DNA of 64,000 bases from JBPOFM01 sp051252455. Its GTDB lineage: Bacteria; Bacteroidota; Bacteroidia; Flavobacteriales; Flavobacteriaceae. This document shows positions 1 through 8,389 of this stretch, one piece after another. The stretch covers positions 277,242-341,241 of the forward strand of contig JBPOFM010000003.1 in the NCBI GenBank assembly GCA_051252455.1, in the 5' to 3' direction. Position 1 is the stretch's first letter. Every line of letters begins with the position of its first letter. A model generated the notes under the pieces. It did not search any database and was not told where the DNA came from. It was given only the letters and a program-made list of their open reading frames with translations. A program made the position numbers and the translations under genes.

Positions 1-1
1 T

Positions 2-622
2 TCAGCAGCACCTTTCGGTTCTTCTTTAGTATGCTTGATTTCTTATGGTTACATAAAAATGTTGGGGGCTGAAGGGGTCACGCAAGCTACAAAGACAGCT
101 ATTTTAAATGCCAATTACATTAAACAACGTTTGCAAGGTCAATTTGACACTTTATATTCTGGTGAAAGAGGTCGTGCAGCTCACGAAATGATTGTGGATT
201 GCCGTCCTTTCAAGGAAAATGGAATCGAAGTTACTGATATCGCAAAACGTTTGATGGATTATGGCTTTCACGCGCCAACAGTTTCTTTTCCAGTGGCCGG
301 AACCTTAATGATTGAACCAACGGAAAGTGAAAGTATGGAAGAAATGGACCGTTTCTGTGATGCTATGTTATCAATCCGAAAAGAAATTGACAAAGCATCG
401 AAAGAGGACTCACAAAATGTGCTTAAGAATGCGCCTCATACGTTGGCAATGTTGACGTCTGATAGTTGGGATTTTCCATATACAAGAGAAACCGCCGCAT
501 ATCCATTAGATTATGTACGAGAGAACAAATTTTGGCCTGCAGTTAGGCGCGTTGATGATGCCTATGGCGATCGAAATTTAATTTGTACTTGTGCACCTAT
601 CGAGGAATATATGGAAGCATAA
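2..622 (+). CDS. gcvP: Glycine dehydrogenase (P-protein), C-terminal part; 5' end outside window
   Basis: This is the last 206 codons of the PLP-dependent P-protein of the glycine cleavage system, which decarboxylates glycine and passes the aminomethyl group to the lipoyl H-protein. The frame is open from the first bases and begins SAAPFGSSLV..ISYGYIKMLG, matching the conserved SAAPFGSA..I..AYI.MMG block of GcvP. Further on, RGRAAHEMIVDCR, VSFPVAGTLMIEPTESES and the C-terminal AYPLDYVRENKFWPAVRRVDDAYGDRNL-type tail are all family hallmarks. A hairpin with a T run at 643-678 follows the stop. The TTG at 35 is only an internal leucine, so the gene is truncated by the window edge and not by a real start. 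Confidence 0.97.
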   Translation, partial: SAAPFGSSLVCLISYGYIKMLGAEGVTQATKTAILNANYIKQRLQGQFDTLYSGERGRAAHEMIVDCRPFKENGIEVTDIAKRLMDYGFHAPTVSFPVAGTLMIEPTESESMEEMDRFCDAMLSIRKEIDKASKEDSQNVLKNAPHTLAMLTSDSWDFPYTRETAAYPLDYVRENKFWPAVRRVDDAYGDRNLICTCAPIEEYMEA

Positions 623-642
623 ACCGATCCAAAATATCTATG

Positions 643-678
643 AGCTCTCTTTTGAAAATTTTTATTAGAGAGCTTTTT
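643..678 (+). terminator. Probable rho-independent terminator after gcvP
   Basis: An 8-bp inverted repeat, AGCTCTCT at 643-650 and AGAGAGCT at 667-674, encloses a 16-nt A/T loop and runs into five T residues on the plus strand. It lies 20 bases after the gcvP stop, where a terminator is expected. Confidence 0.6.
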
Positions 679-680
679 AG

Positions 681-709
681 TTGCATATTTATGAAATTAT
701 TTATGTTTT
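681..709 (+). promoter_or_regulatory. Candidate Bacteroidota promoter for the FabH-like gene
   Basis: TTG at 681-683 is followed after 18 bases by TATGTTTT at 702-709, one base away from the TAnnTTTG -7 consensus of the Bacteroidota housekeeping sigma factor. It lies between the gcvP terminator and the proposed start at 812. This rests on sequence match only. Confidence 0.35.
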
Positions 710-811
710 TTTGATAATTTCATAATATTAGACAAAAAATCTGTTGAAATGAAGTCAACAAAACCTAATAATAAGTACATTAGTCGATTGAATCATATTT
801 ACCCTAATTTT

Positions 812-1870
812 ATGTCCGTCAAAATAACTGGAACAGGAAGTTATATTCCTTGTCAGATTGAAAAGAATGAGAATTTTTACCAACATGAATTTTTAAATGC
901 AGATGGTTCTACAATCAATAATTCCAATGAAGTTATTGTAGAAAAATTCAAAGCCATTACAGGAATTGGTGAAAGACGATATATCAAAAAATCATTAGTG
1001 AATTCCGAAATCGGCTTCTTTGCAGCTCAAAAAGCTATTGCTGATGCCCATATCAATCCAGAAGAATTAGATTATATTATCGTTGCACATAATTACGGAG
1101 ACGTGAAACATGGTGCCGAACAGAGCGATACAGTTCCTAGCGTTGCCTCTCGAATTAAACACTTATTGGGCATTAGAAATCCAAAATGTGTAGGCTATGA
1201 TATTCTTTTCGGATGTCCAGGTTGGGTTGAAGGTGTCATCCAAGCTACAGCATTCATTAAGGCTGGAATGGCAAAAAAATGTTTAGTTATTGGTACAGAA
1301 ACGCTCTCTAGAGTCATTGATAAACATGATAGAGATTCCATGATATATAGTGATGGTGCAGGGGCTACTGTCATTGAATTTAGTGATAATGAAGGTGGGA
1401 TTTTAGCGCATGAAACCGCAACGTATTCGCTTGATGAAGCAAACTTTATTTATTTTGGCGAAACCAATCATCCAGAAGTGACAGACCAACGTCGCTATAT
1501 TAAAATGTATGGTCGGAAAATTTATGAGTTCGCCATTACGAATGTTCCAGCCGCTATGAAGGCGTGTTTGGAAGCAAGTGGTGTTAACATCAAAGACCTT
1601 AAAAAAATTCTTATACATCAAGCTAACGAGAAGATGGACGAAGCCATTGTGCAACGTTTTTACAAACTTTATAATATGGAAATGCCTGAACGTATCATGC
1701 CAATGACCATCAATAAACTAGGAAATTCGAGTGTGGCAACCATTCCAACACTTTTAGATTTAATTCTGAATGGCGAATTGGAAGGTCACAGTATCCATAA
1801 AGGTGATGTTGTGATGTTTGCGAGCGTTGGAGCTGGAATGAACATAAATGCGATTGTTTACAAATATTAG
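812..1870 (+). CDS. 3-oxoacyl-ACP synthase III family (FabH-like ketosynthase)
   Basis: A thiolase-fold condensing enzyme of about 352 residues, the usual length for KAS III. The Cys-His-Asn catalytic set is visible: the nucleophile in FGCPGWVEG, the histidine in ILIHQANEKM and the asparagine in NKLGNSSVATIP. The family starts fatty-acid or related chains by condensing an acyl-CoA with malonyl-ACP. The longer reading frame begins at 749, but homologues begin at the motif M-x-x-KITGTGSYIP, which places the start at 812. It stands alone rather than in a fab cluster, so it may be a paralogue making a specialised acyl chain instead of the main FabH. The exact substrate cannot be told from sequence. 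Confidence 0.87.
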   Translation: MSVKITGTGSYIPCQIEKNENFYQHEFLNADGSTINNSNEVIVEKFKAITGIGERRYIKKSLVNSEIGFFAAQKAIADAHINPEELDYIIVAHNYGDVKHGAEQSDTVPSVASRIKHLLGIRNPKCVGYDILFGCPGWVEGVIQATAFIKAGMAKKCLVIGTETLSRVIDKHDRDSMIYSDGAGATVIEFSDNEGGILAHETATYSLDEANFIYFGETNHPEVTDQRRYIKMYGRKIYEFAITNVPAAMKACLEASGVNIKDLKKILIHQANEKMDEAIVQRFYKLYNMEMPERIMPMTINKLGNSSVATIPTLLDLILNGELEGHSIHKGDVVMFASVGAGMNINAIVYKY

Positions 1871-1899
1871 TAATCTTAATTAGATTCTTTTATAAATTC

Positions 1900-1949
1900 T
1901 TGCCACGACAAAGCGAATACATTTTAAAATATTCACGCAGCCGTGGCAA
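1900..1949 (+). terminator. Hairpin after the FabH-like gene, possible terminator
   Basis: TTGCCACG at 1900-1907 pairs perfectly with CGTGGCAA at 1942-1949. The loop itself can partly pair (GCGAATA with TATTCACGC). Only a short TCTTTT follows, so this is a weak terminator or an RNA structure between the FabH-like gene and proC. Confidence 0.4.
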
Positions 1950-1970
1950 ATCTTTTAACTAAAGCAACAG

Positions 1971-2759
1971 ATGGACAAAAAAATAGCAATAATTGGTGGT
2001 GGAAATCTAGGGCAGGCCATTGCTTCAGGGTTGTTGACACAAGGGTTTATAGCTTCCAATTTAACATTGACCCGTCAGAAAATTGACTTATTGAAGTCTT
2101 TTGAAACTGTTGGTGTTCGTGTTATTTCAGATAACGTTGAAGCTGTAAAAAATGCAGAAATAGTCATAATTGCCGTGAAACCCTATCAAATTGCTGCCGT
2201 TTTAAAAGAAGTGTCTTCAGAATTTACTCAAGATAAATTGTTGGTATCTGCTGTAAGTGATTTTACCATTGATGCCATTTTAAGTGAACTGGAAACCTCA
2301 CCAACAGTTTTTAGGGTTATGCCTAACACGGCCTCATCAGTCAACGAATCCATGACGTGTATTGCTTCAAAAGATGCGTCACAAAGTGACACTCAAACAG
2401 TTCAAACCATATTTAACGCTTTGGGAACTACTGTGGTCATCAATGAACAATTAATGGCGGCAGCAACGGTTCTTGGTGCTTGTGGAATTGCTTATGTCCT
2501 GCGGTTTATAAGAGGTATGATTCAAGGAGGTATAGAAATTGGTTTTGATGCCAAAACTGCCACTCAAATTGCAACACAAACAGTAAAAGGCGCCAGCGAA
2601 CTCCTACTTCAAAAAGGCAATCATCCTGAAGCTGAAATTGACAAAGTGACCACTCCAAAAGGCTGCACCATTGCTGGACTCAACGAAATGGAACACCAAG
2701 GTTTTAGTTCGGCTCTCATCAAAGGGATTAAAACATCTTATGGGAGTATTTCGAAATAA
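1971..2759 (+). CDS. proC: Pyrroline-5-carboxylate reductase
   Basis: Catalyses the last step of proline synthesis, reducing 1-pyrroline-5-carboxylate to proline with NAD(P)H in the cytosol. The 262-residue length is typical. The N-terminal Rossmann motif IAIIGGGNLGQAIASGL is clear, AVKPYQI and VFRVMPNTASSV follow, and the C-terminal helical dimerisation domain ends with the signature K-x-T-T-P-K-G-C-T-I-A-G-L near residue 228. It is the first gene of a tight plus-strand group with a methyltransferase 30 bases downstream and a glycosyltransferase after that, though no functional link between proline synthesis and these two is evident. Confidence 0.96.
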   Translation: MDKKIAIIGGGNLGQAIASGLLTQGFIASNLTLTRQKIDLLKSFETVGVRVISDNVEAVKNAEIVIIAVKPYQIAAVLKEVSSEFTQDKLLVSAVSDFTIDAILSELETSPTVFRVMPNTASSVNESMTCIASKDASQSDTQTVQTIFNALGTTVVINEQLMAAATVLGACGIAYVLRFIRGMIQGGIEIGFDAKTATQIATQTVKGASELLLQKGNHPEAEIDKVTTPKGCTIAGLNEMEHQGFSSALIKGIKTSYGSISK

Positions 2760-2789
2760 ATTTTCCGATATTGCCAAAAAATAAAACGA

Positions 2790-3311
2790 GTGTACGAGCA
2801 TACGTTTCCAAATAAACGCTACAAAAAAACGATTGAATTCTTAAGGAAAAATATTCCTACCGACGCATCTATTTTGGATTTGGGAGTCGAAAATCCCTTT
2901 ACGGAATATATGACCAATGAAGGTTATAATGTAGAAAATACAAAAGGTGAAGATTTAGATGTAGATACATCCAACATTGCCAATTCTGATGCGGACGTTG
3001 TAACTGCATTTGAAATATTTGAGCATTTACTATCTCCTTTGACTGTTTTAAAATCGATTAAGGCTGACAAATTGATTGCGAGTATTCCAATGAGACTCTG
3101 GTTTGCATCAGCTTACCGGAGCAAAACAGATATGTGGGACAGACATTACCACGAGTTTGAAGATTGGCAATTTGATTGGCTCCTTGAAAAAGCTGGTTGG
3201 AAAATTATCGCAAGAGACCATTGGACCAATCCTACCAAAAAATTAGGAATCAGACCACTCCTTCGGTTATTTACACCAAGATATTATATTGTTTACGCGG
3301 AAAGAGCTTAA
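2790..3311 (+). CDS. Class I SAM-dependent methyltransferase-like protein
   Basis: A small protein of 173 residues with a degenerate SAM-binding Rossmann core: motif I is read as SILDLGVENP near residue 30, an acidic position occurs in GEDLDVDTSN, and DVVTAFEIFEHLLSP resembles the post-motif of methyltransferase type 11/12 families. Glycine-rich motif I is incomplete, so binding of SAM is probable but not certain. The start is a GTG at 2790, since no ATG lies in frame upstream. It sits directly before a family 2 glycosyltransferase, which suggests a shared role in modifying a surface glycan or lipid. Substrate unknown. Confidence 0.7.
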   Translation: MYEHTFPNKRYKKTIEFLRKNIPTDASILDLGVENPFTEYMTNEGYNVENTKGEDLDVDTSNIANSDADVVTAFEIFEHLLSPLTVLKSIKADKLIASIPMRLWFASAYRSKTDMWDRHYHEFEDWQFDWLLEKAGWKIIARDHWTNPTKKLGIRPLLRLFTPRYYIVYAERA

Positions 3312-3337
3312 CTTTATGATCCTCATAAATCCTTGTT

Positions 3338-4186
3338 TTGAATATCCAAATAATCATCCCAGCTCATAACGAACAAGATGCGATTGCTTTGACTTTAGAG
3401 TCCTTGACAAAACAAACCGTTTTGCCAAAAAAAGTGGTGGTAGTAAACGACAATTCTTCGGACGAAACTGAAATTATTGTGAATGATTTTGTCAAAAAAC
3501 ATACTTGGATTTCAATAGTCAATACCATTTCTTCCGATAAACATCTACCTGGTTCGAAAATCATCAATGCCTTTTACAAGGGGCTTATTACCCTTGACGA
3601 CGATTACGACATCATCTGTAAGTTTGATGCTGATTTGATTTTTCCACCTAATTATTTGGAAGAACTATCTAAACATTTCAATTCAAATCCAAAACTCGGT
3701 ATGGCTTCAGGCTTTTGTTATATTGAAAAAAATGGTGATTGGGTTTTAGAAAATTTGACTCGTAAAGATCATATTCGTGGTGCCTTAAAAGCCTATCGGA
3801 AAGACTGTTTTCTTGAAATAGGAAAATTGAAACCTTCTATGGGTTGGGACACCGTGGATGAATTGTTGGCAAAATTCTACAATTGGGACATTCTAACGGA
3901 CGAATCCCTTCATGTAAAACACCTAAAACCAACTGGTATTAGTTACAACAAATCGTCCAAACATCTACAAGGCGAGGCGATGTATAAAATGCGTTATGGT
4001 TTTGTAATCACCTTAATTTCCGCATTGAAATTAGCGTATAAAAAGAAAAACTTTAGCCTATTCAAGGATTACATAAGCGGGTTTTTTAAAGCAAAACGAA
4101 ACAAATCTGAATTTTTGGTAACGCAAAAACAGGGGGAATTTATAAGAAATCTACGTTGGAAAGGCATGTTGAGTAAATTCAGTTAA
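3338..4186 (+). CDS. Glycosyltransferase family 2
   Basis: A 282-residue GT-A fold protein. The N-terminal IIIPAHNEQDAIALTLESL and VVVVNDNSSDET are the nucleotide-sugar binding strands of GT2, and ICKFDADLIFP carries the metal-binding DxD. Members move a sugar from an NDP-sugar to a lipid or glycan acceptor on the inner membrane face. There is no strong transmembrane segment. The start is taken as TTG at 3338, because a stop codon lies only 12 bases upstream in frame and no ATG is available before the conserved first strand. The last eight bases overlap the tail of the convergent nuclease gene. Confidence 0.9.
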   Translation: MNIQIIIPAHNEQDAIALTLESLTKQTVLPKKVVVVNDNSSDETEIIVNDFVKKHTWISIVNTISSDKHLPGSKIINAFYKGLITLDDDYDIICKFDADLIFPPNYLEELSKHFNSNPKLGMASGFCYIEKNGDWVLENLTRKDHIRGALKAYRKDCFLEIGKLKPSMGWDTVDELLAKFYNWDILTDESLHVKHLKPTGISYNKSSKHLQGEAMYKMRYGFVITLISALKLAYKKKNFSLFKDYISGFFKAKRNKSEFLVTQKQGEFIRNLRWKGMLSKFS

Positions 4187-4988
4187 AGCTCCAATCTTTA
4201 TAATCGCTTTTTGCTTCCAATTCTTTTTCAAGAGCATCCTCCAATTCAGGAAAAAAATCAATTCCTGTTAAGCTTTCAATAGAATCAACGGGTACCACAA
4301 AATCATATAAGGGTTCACTAGATTTATTATGAGGCATTAAAAACCCAAGCATCTTCACTTTGCCATTATTGGCGTCCATAACTATTTTATAAAACTGCTC
4401 TGGAACAGCAACACGTTCGTTGCCGATTGTTTTTAAATCACCTTTTAAGACACCTCCAGTGACCACAAATAAGCCATCGTATTTACTGGCCCAATAACGA
4501 GTTTTCTGCTCTAATGAATTCCAAATACCCGAGTTAAAATCGTGATTTTGAGGACTGATATTGCTGGTCAAAAATGTTTCATCGTGTGCTTCTTGACTAT
4601 AATTCCGATCCGCTGCCGGACACAAGTGACCTCTATCATATCCTGAATTTTTGTAATTACGCCAAGAAGCGGCACCTGTTTCAACGGCTTGGTCAATTTC
4701 AAAATAGGGTCGTTTGAATTTAGAACGTGACAAATGTGATTTTTTAAGTTCATAAGCGACCCATTCCGCTTGTTCATGAGGTTCGCTATAAGACAAGGAA
4801 TAACTCTCGTGATGAATGATTTGTCCTGTTGTACTTGTTGGCAGAAAAAACTCTTTAGTATTGGTTTTGGCATCTTTACCTTTCTCAACAATAGCAGTCA
4901 CAGCTTCCTCTTTCAAAGAGTGCTCGTAACCATAAACGCCTAAAACGATGATAATCGTGATGAAAATATAGAGTTTTCGCTTTTTCAA
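4179..4988 (-). CDS. Exported or membrane-anchored DNA/RNA non-specific endonuclease (NUC1/EndoG family)
   Basis: A 269-residue beta-beta-alpha metal nuclease. The catalytic DRGHLCPAADRN motif, with the general-base His and downstream metal-binding Asn (NISPQNHDFNSGIWNSLE), is intact. The N-terminus is a hydrophobic segment of about 16 residues after a basic start (MKKRK), so the enzyme is exported or anchored with its domain outside the cytosol. Such enzymes cut both DNA and RNA. The start codon overlaps the stop of the upstream alkaline phosphatase in an ATGA arrangement, so the two are translated from one message. Together they could release phosphate from extracellular nucleic acid. Confidence 0.9.
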   Translation of the reverse strand: MKKRKLYIFITIIIVLGVYGYEHSLKEEAVTAIVEKGKDAKTNTKEFFLPTSTTGQIIHHESYSLSYSEPHEQAEWVAYELKKSHLSRSKFKRPYFEIDQAVETGAASWRNYKNSGYDRGHLCPAADRNYSQEAHDETFLTSNISPQNHDFNSGIWNSLEQKTRYWASKYDGLFVVTGGVLKGDLKTIGNERVAVPEQFYKIVMDANNGKVKMLGFLMPHNKSSEPLYDFVVPVDSIESLTGIDFFPELEDALEKELEAKSDYKDWSFN

Positions 4989-6658
4989 AATGAACCAAAA
5001 ACATATCCTAAAGGTTGTCCAAAAGAGCCGTTAGGAAAACTAATACCCAATAACGCTGAAATCGTTGGAGCAATGTCTGTGATTTCTGTTCTCTCAAAAG
5101 TTTGTCCGTGTTTGATACCTTTTCCGAAGAATAATAACGGAACATGAGTGTCATAATTCAAACCACTTCCATGTGTTGAACCGGTAATGCCGTAAGAAAT
5201 GACAGAGGGGTCAAACACATAAATAATGTCCCCCGAACGTTTCTGGTTAAATCCATTTTGAATTAATTCCTCAATTCCCTTTGAAAAAGAGGTTTCTCGC
5301 ATGGAAACGCCTGTGTAAGCTTTATCAATATTTGGATAGTTCATTATTTCGGCGACAATCGCTTCCTGCACCTCATCCAATTCCAATTCAAGGGTTTTCA
5401 TAATGTCACGATTCAAAAAAATCTGATTGTTACTGGTGTTTTCAATCAGCGAATCACTTTTAAAACGGTCGAGCAAAAATGCTGAAAGCTTGTCACTAAA
5501 ATCTTTTCGGTTAAAATAACCTGATGGAATGCGTGAGAATTTTAAATAAGAAGGCACATCCACAGCTCCATGATCTGCGGTTAAAAAAACTGTATAATTC
5601 CCCTTGCCTACTTTTTCATCCAAACCAATAAACAGACGTTCCAAATCTTTATCAAGTCGCAAATAAGTATCTTGTGTTTCTTTAGAATTTACACCAAAAT
5701 TATGACCAACATAATCCGTACTTGAATAACTGACTGCCAGAACATCTGTAATATGGTCTTTACCTAATTGTTCGCCATCAACGGCAGCAAGTGCAAAATC
5801 GGTCGTTAGGCTATTACCATAAGGTGTCGCTTTCAAAATATCAAAGCCGTTATTCTTTTCTTTTAATGTATTTAAATCATAAGGAAAGGTTGCTTTTTCC
5901 TGCCCTCTAAATCCGCCTTCATATAGATTGTCGTCCTTACCACTTTCTGTATAAGTTGAAATGTCGTAAAGTGTGTTCCATTCCTTTAAATACGATTGGG
6001 CCGCATCTGAATCATTAAAGTTGGTGACCCAATCTGGCAGGTCTTTCATATAAAACGTACTTGAAATCCATAAACCGTTCTCCTTTCCATCAAACCAATA
6101 AGCTGCATTAGCTGTATGACCTGCAGGCAAAATAGCACCTCTATCTTTTAAGGCAATCCCGATGGTTTTACCCTGCATTTGTGTGAACAAGCGATTCTCA
6201 TCAGCAAAAGTGGTGGTCAACATTCGTTGTGGAGACATTTGTCCAGCGTATCCTGTCATTCCAACACCTTCGACAGAATCATCACCAGCACAATACACAC
6301 TTTTTTTAGACTCTTTATCGTACCAATCATTACCGATTATTCCATGATATTTTGGCGTGGTCCCAGTATAAACAGACGCATGTCCAGGTCCAGTATAAGT
6401 TGGCACATAGTTGAAATGATTGTTTTTACAATTAAAACCTTCATTCATCATCCGTTTAAAACCGCCTTCGCCATACTTCGTATAGAAACGGGTTAGATAA
6501 TCATAACGCATTTGGTCAACGACAATACCTACTATCAATTTTGGATTCCCTTCAATGGACACCTTTTCACTCGAAGGCGCAGCAGATTTTTTTTGTGCAT
6601 GGCAAGACACCGCAAACACTGCCAATAGAGACATTAATAAAACTTGTTTCATATTCAT
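4985..6658 (-). CDS. pafA: PafA-type alkaline phosphatase (nucleotide pyrophosphatase/phosphodiesterase superfamily)
   Basis: A 557-residue exported phosphomonoesterase. The nucleophilic threonine lies in VPTYTGPGHASVYTG, and metal ligands are visible in LIVGIVVDQMRYDYL, FLTADHGAVDVP and SGSTHGSGLNYDTHVPLLF-type segments, as in the PafA enzymes of Flavobacteriia. The N-terminus is a signal sequence ending AVFAVSC, which reads as a lipobox, so it is probably an outer-membrane lipoprotein. PafA enzymes are calcium/zinc dependent and work on many organic phosphates. On the minus strand a TATTTTTG element (6678-6685) upstream fits a Bacteroidota -7 box. The nuclease overlaps its stop by four bases. 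Confidence 0.9.
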   Translation of the reverse strand: MNMKQVLLMSLLAVFAVSCHAQKKSAAPSSEKVSIEGNPKLIVGIVVDQMRYDYLTRFYTKYGEGGFKRMMNEGFNCKNNHFNYVPTYTGPGHASVYTGTTPKYHGIIGNDWYDKESKKSVYCAGDDSVEGVGMTGYAGQMSPQRMLTTTFADENRLFTQMQGKTIGIALKDRGAILPAGHTANAAYWFDGKENGLWISSTFYMKDLPDWVTNFNDSDAAQSYLKEWNTLYDISTYTESGKDDNLYEGGFRGQEKATFPYDLNTLKEKNNGFDILKATPYGNSLTTDFALAAVDGEQLGKDHITDVLAVSYSSTDYVGHNFGVNSKETQDTYLRLDKDLERLFIGLDEKVGKGNYTVFLTADHGAVDVPSYLKFSRIPSGYFNRKDFSDKLSAFLLDRFKSDSLIENTSNNQIFLNRDIMKTLELELDEVQEAIVAEIMNYPNIDKAYTGVSMRETSFSKGIEELIQNGFNQKRSGDIIYVFDPSVISYGITGSTHGSGLNYDTHVPLLFFGKGIKHGQTFERTEITDIAPTISALLGISFPNGSFGQPLGYVFGSF

Positions 6659-6774
6659 TCAATTCATTTGTAAATTTCAAAAATACGGTTTTTAACACAA
6701 TCAGAATTTAAATAAAGGTTAATAAGGTACATCACGTTATAGAATTTTTTAATTTAGCAGTCACAAATTTCACT

Positions 6775-7518
6775 ATGTCCTATCTACATAATATTGGTGC
6801 TTATTTTTTGATGATCAAAGAGATGTTCCGCAAACCGACTAAATGGTCTGTGATGCAGCGATTGATCTTTAAGGATATTGACGACCTCATTATTGGTTCT
6901 TTGGGAATTGTGGCTTTCATTTCGTTTTTCGTTGGAGGTGTTGTAACGATTCAAACGGCCTTGAACATTGACAATCCATTGATCCCCAAATATTTAGTTG
7001 GATTTGCCACACGACAATCTGTGATTTTAGAGTTCGCTCCTACTTTTATCTCCATTATTATGGCTGGTAAAGTTGGTTCATTCATCACCTCAAGTATTGG
7101 GACCATGCGCGTTACGGAACAAATTGATGCTTTGGAAGTCATGGGGATCAACGCTATTAATTATTTAGTGTTTCCAAAATTTATCGCTTTAATGTTATAT
7201 CCGTTTGTGATTTCCATTGCAATGTTTTTAGGAATCATAGGTGGTATGGCAGCTTGTGTGTATGGTGGCTTTAGTACTTTAGATGATTATATCACAGGTG
7301 TTCAAATGGATTTTATTCCTTTCCATATGGCGTATGCCTTTATTAAGACATTTGTATTTGCATTTTTGCTGGCAACAATTCCCTCATATTATGGTTATTA
7401 TATGAAAGGTGGCGCTCTTGAAGTTGGTAAGGCGAGTACAACATCCTTTGTTTGGACCAGTGTGATGATTATCCTATTAAATTACATATTAACTCAAATG
7501 TTACTTGCAGGAGGATGA
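6775..7518 (+). CDS. mlaE: MlaE-type ABC transporter permease (lipid asymmetry)
   Basis: A 247-residue integral membrane protein with about five transmembrane segments. It carries the MlaE/YrbE core: GGVVTIQTALN, LEFAPTFISIIMAGKVGSF, the TEQIDALEVMG loop and LVFPKFIALMLYPF. In the Mla system the permease and the ATPase move phospholipids between inner and outer membranes. The ATPase gene overlaps its stop codon. No MlaD (MCE) gene is adjacent here, so that subunit must be encoded elsewhere. Confidence 0.95.
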   Translation: MSYLHNIGAYFLMIKEMFRKPTKWSVMQRLIFKDIDDLIIGSLGIVAFISFFVGGVVTIQTALNIDNPLIPKYLVGFATRQSVILEFAPTFISIIMAGKVGSFITSSIGTMRVTEQIDALEVMGINAINYLVFPKFIALMLYPFVISIAMFLGIIGGMAACVYGGFSTLDDYITGVQMDFIPFHMAYAFIKTFVFAFLLATIPSYYGYYMKGGALEVGKASTTSFVWTSVMIILLNYILTQMLLAGG

Positions 7519-8282
7519 TAGAAGTTAAAGACATACACAAATCGTTTGGCGATTCTGAAATCTTAAAAGGCATCAGCACAACATTTGAAAAAGGTAAAAC
7601 CAATCTGATCATTGGACAGAGTGGTTCTGGTAAAACGGTTTTTTTGAAATGTTTGCTAGGACTATTTATTCCAGAGCAAGGTGCTATCAATTATGATGGA
7701 AAGGCGTACTCTGAACTATCACCCGATGAAAAAAGTGATTTGAGAGCGGAAATGGGAATGGTGTTTCAAGGCAGTGCCTTATTCGACTCTATGACGATTG
7801 CCGAAAATGTGAAATTCCCTTTACGAATGTTTACCAAACAAAGCAAAAGCGAAATGGATGATCGCGTAAATTTTGTGTTGAAACGTGTCAATCTTGAAGA
7901 TGCCCACAAAAAAATGCCCAGTGAGGCTTCGGGCGGAATGCAAAAACGAGTCGCCATTGCAAGAGCAATTGTCAACAAGCCCAAATATCTTTTTTGTGAT
8001 GAGCCAAATTCTGGTCTAGACCCTAGAACTGCAACAGTTATTGATAATTTAATTCAAGAAATCACGCGAGAATATGATATCACGACAATGATCAATACAC
8101 ATGACATGAACTCGGTCATGGAAATTGGTGAAAAGATTATTTTCTTAAAAGATGGACTCAAAGAATGGGAAGGTTCCAATAAGAACATTTTCAAAACAGA
8201 CAATGCAGCTGTGACCAATTTTGTGTATTCTTCGGATTTATTCAAGCGGGTACAGAAAATGTATTTGGACGAGGATGTTTAA
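7515..8282 (+). CDS. mlaF: MlaF-type ABC transporter ATP-binding protein
   Basis: A 255-residue ABC ATPase that powers the MlaE permease. Walker A is IIGQSGSGKTVFLK, the signature is SEASGGMQKRVAIARAI, and Walker B is YLFCDEPNSGLDP, followed by the H-loop NTHDM. The signature has E-A-S-G-G-M rather than LSGGQ, which is usual for the Mla/MCE-linked ATPases. The start at 7515 overlaps the mlaE stop (ATGA) and is preceded by AGGAGG, an unusually good Shine-Dalgarno for this phylum. This is better than an upstream in-frame start inside mlaE. Confidence 0.95.
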   Translation: MIEVKDIHKSFGDSEILKGISTTFEKGKTNLIIGQSGSGKTVFLKCLLGLFIPEQGAINYDGKAYSELSPDEKSDLRAEMGMVFQGSALFDSMTIAENVKFPLRMFTKQSKSEMDDRVNFVLKRVNLEDAHKKMPSEASGGMQKRVAIARAIVNKPKYLFCDEPNSGLDPRTATVIDNLIQEITREYDITTMINTHDMNSVMEIGEKIIFLKDGLKEWEGSNKNIFKTDNAAVTNFVYSSDLFKRVQKMYLDEDV

Positions 8283-8291
8283 GGGACTTGG

Positions 8292-8338
8292 CAGTGTTCA
8301 GTGTTCAGTGTTCAGTGTTCAGTGTTCAGTGTTCAGTG
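8292..8338. repeat. Heptamer tandem array, CAGTGTT x 6.7
   Basis: Six exact head-to-tail copies of the 7-mer CAGTGTT occupy 8292-8333 and a partial seventh (CAGTG) ends at 8338. The array begins 10 bases after the mlaF stop. The period of seven does not suit coding sequence. It is a simple-sequence tract able to change length by slippage. Confidence 0.95.
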
Positions 8339-8350
8339 GATAATCAAAAT

Positions 8351-8389
8351 AATTCTTAATTCTTAATTCTTAATTCTTAATTCTTAATT
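8351..8389. repeat. Heptamer tandem array, AATTCTT x 5.6
   Basis: Five exact copies of AATTCTT at 8351-8385 and a partial copy up to 8389 lie only 12 bases after the first heptamer array. The last bases touch the stop codon (TTA on the plus strand, 8389-8391) of the convergent DUF389 gene, so a change in copy number would stay just outside that reading frame. Confidence 0.95.

Noticed and set aside
749..811. Upstream start of the FabH-like gene
   Set aside because: The 21 extra residues are not like KAS III proteins, which start at the strand KITGTGSYIP. The ATG at 812 is the better start.
8285..8389. Heptamer arrays as a CRISPR array
   Set aside because: The units are seven bases with no spacers, so they are simple tandem repeats. 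No cas gene is near.
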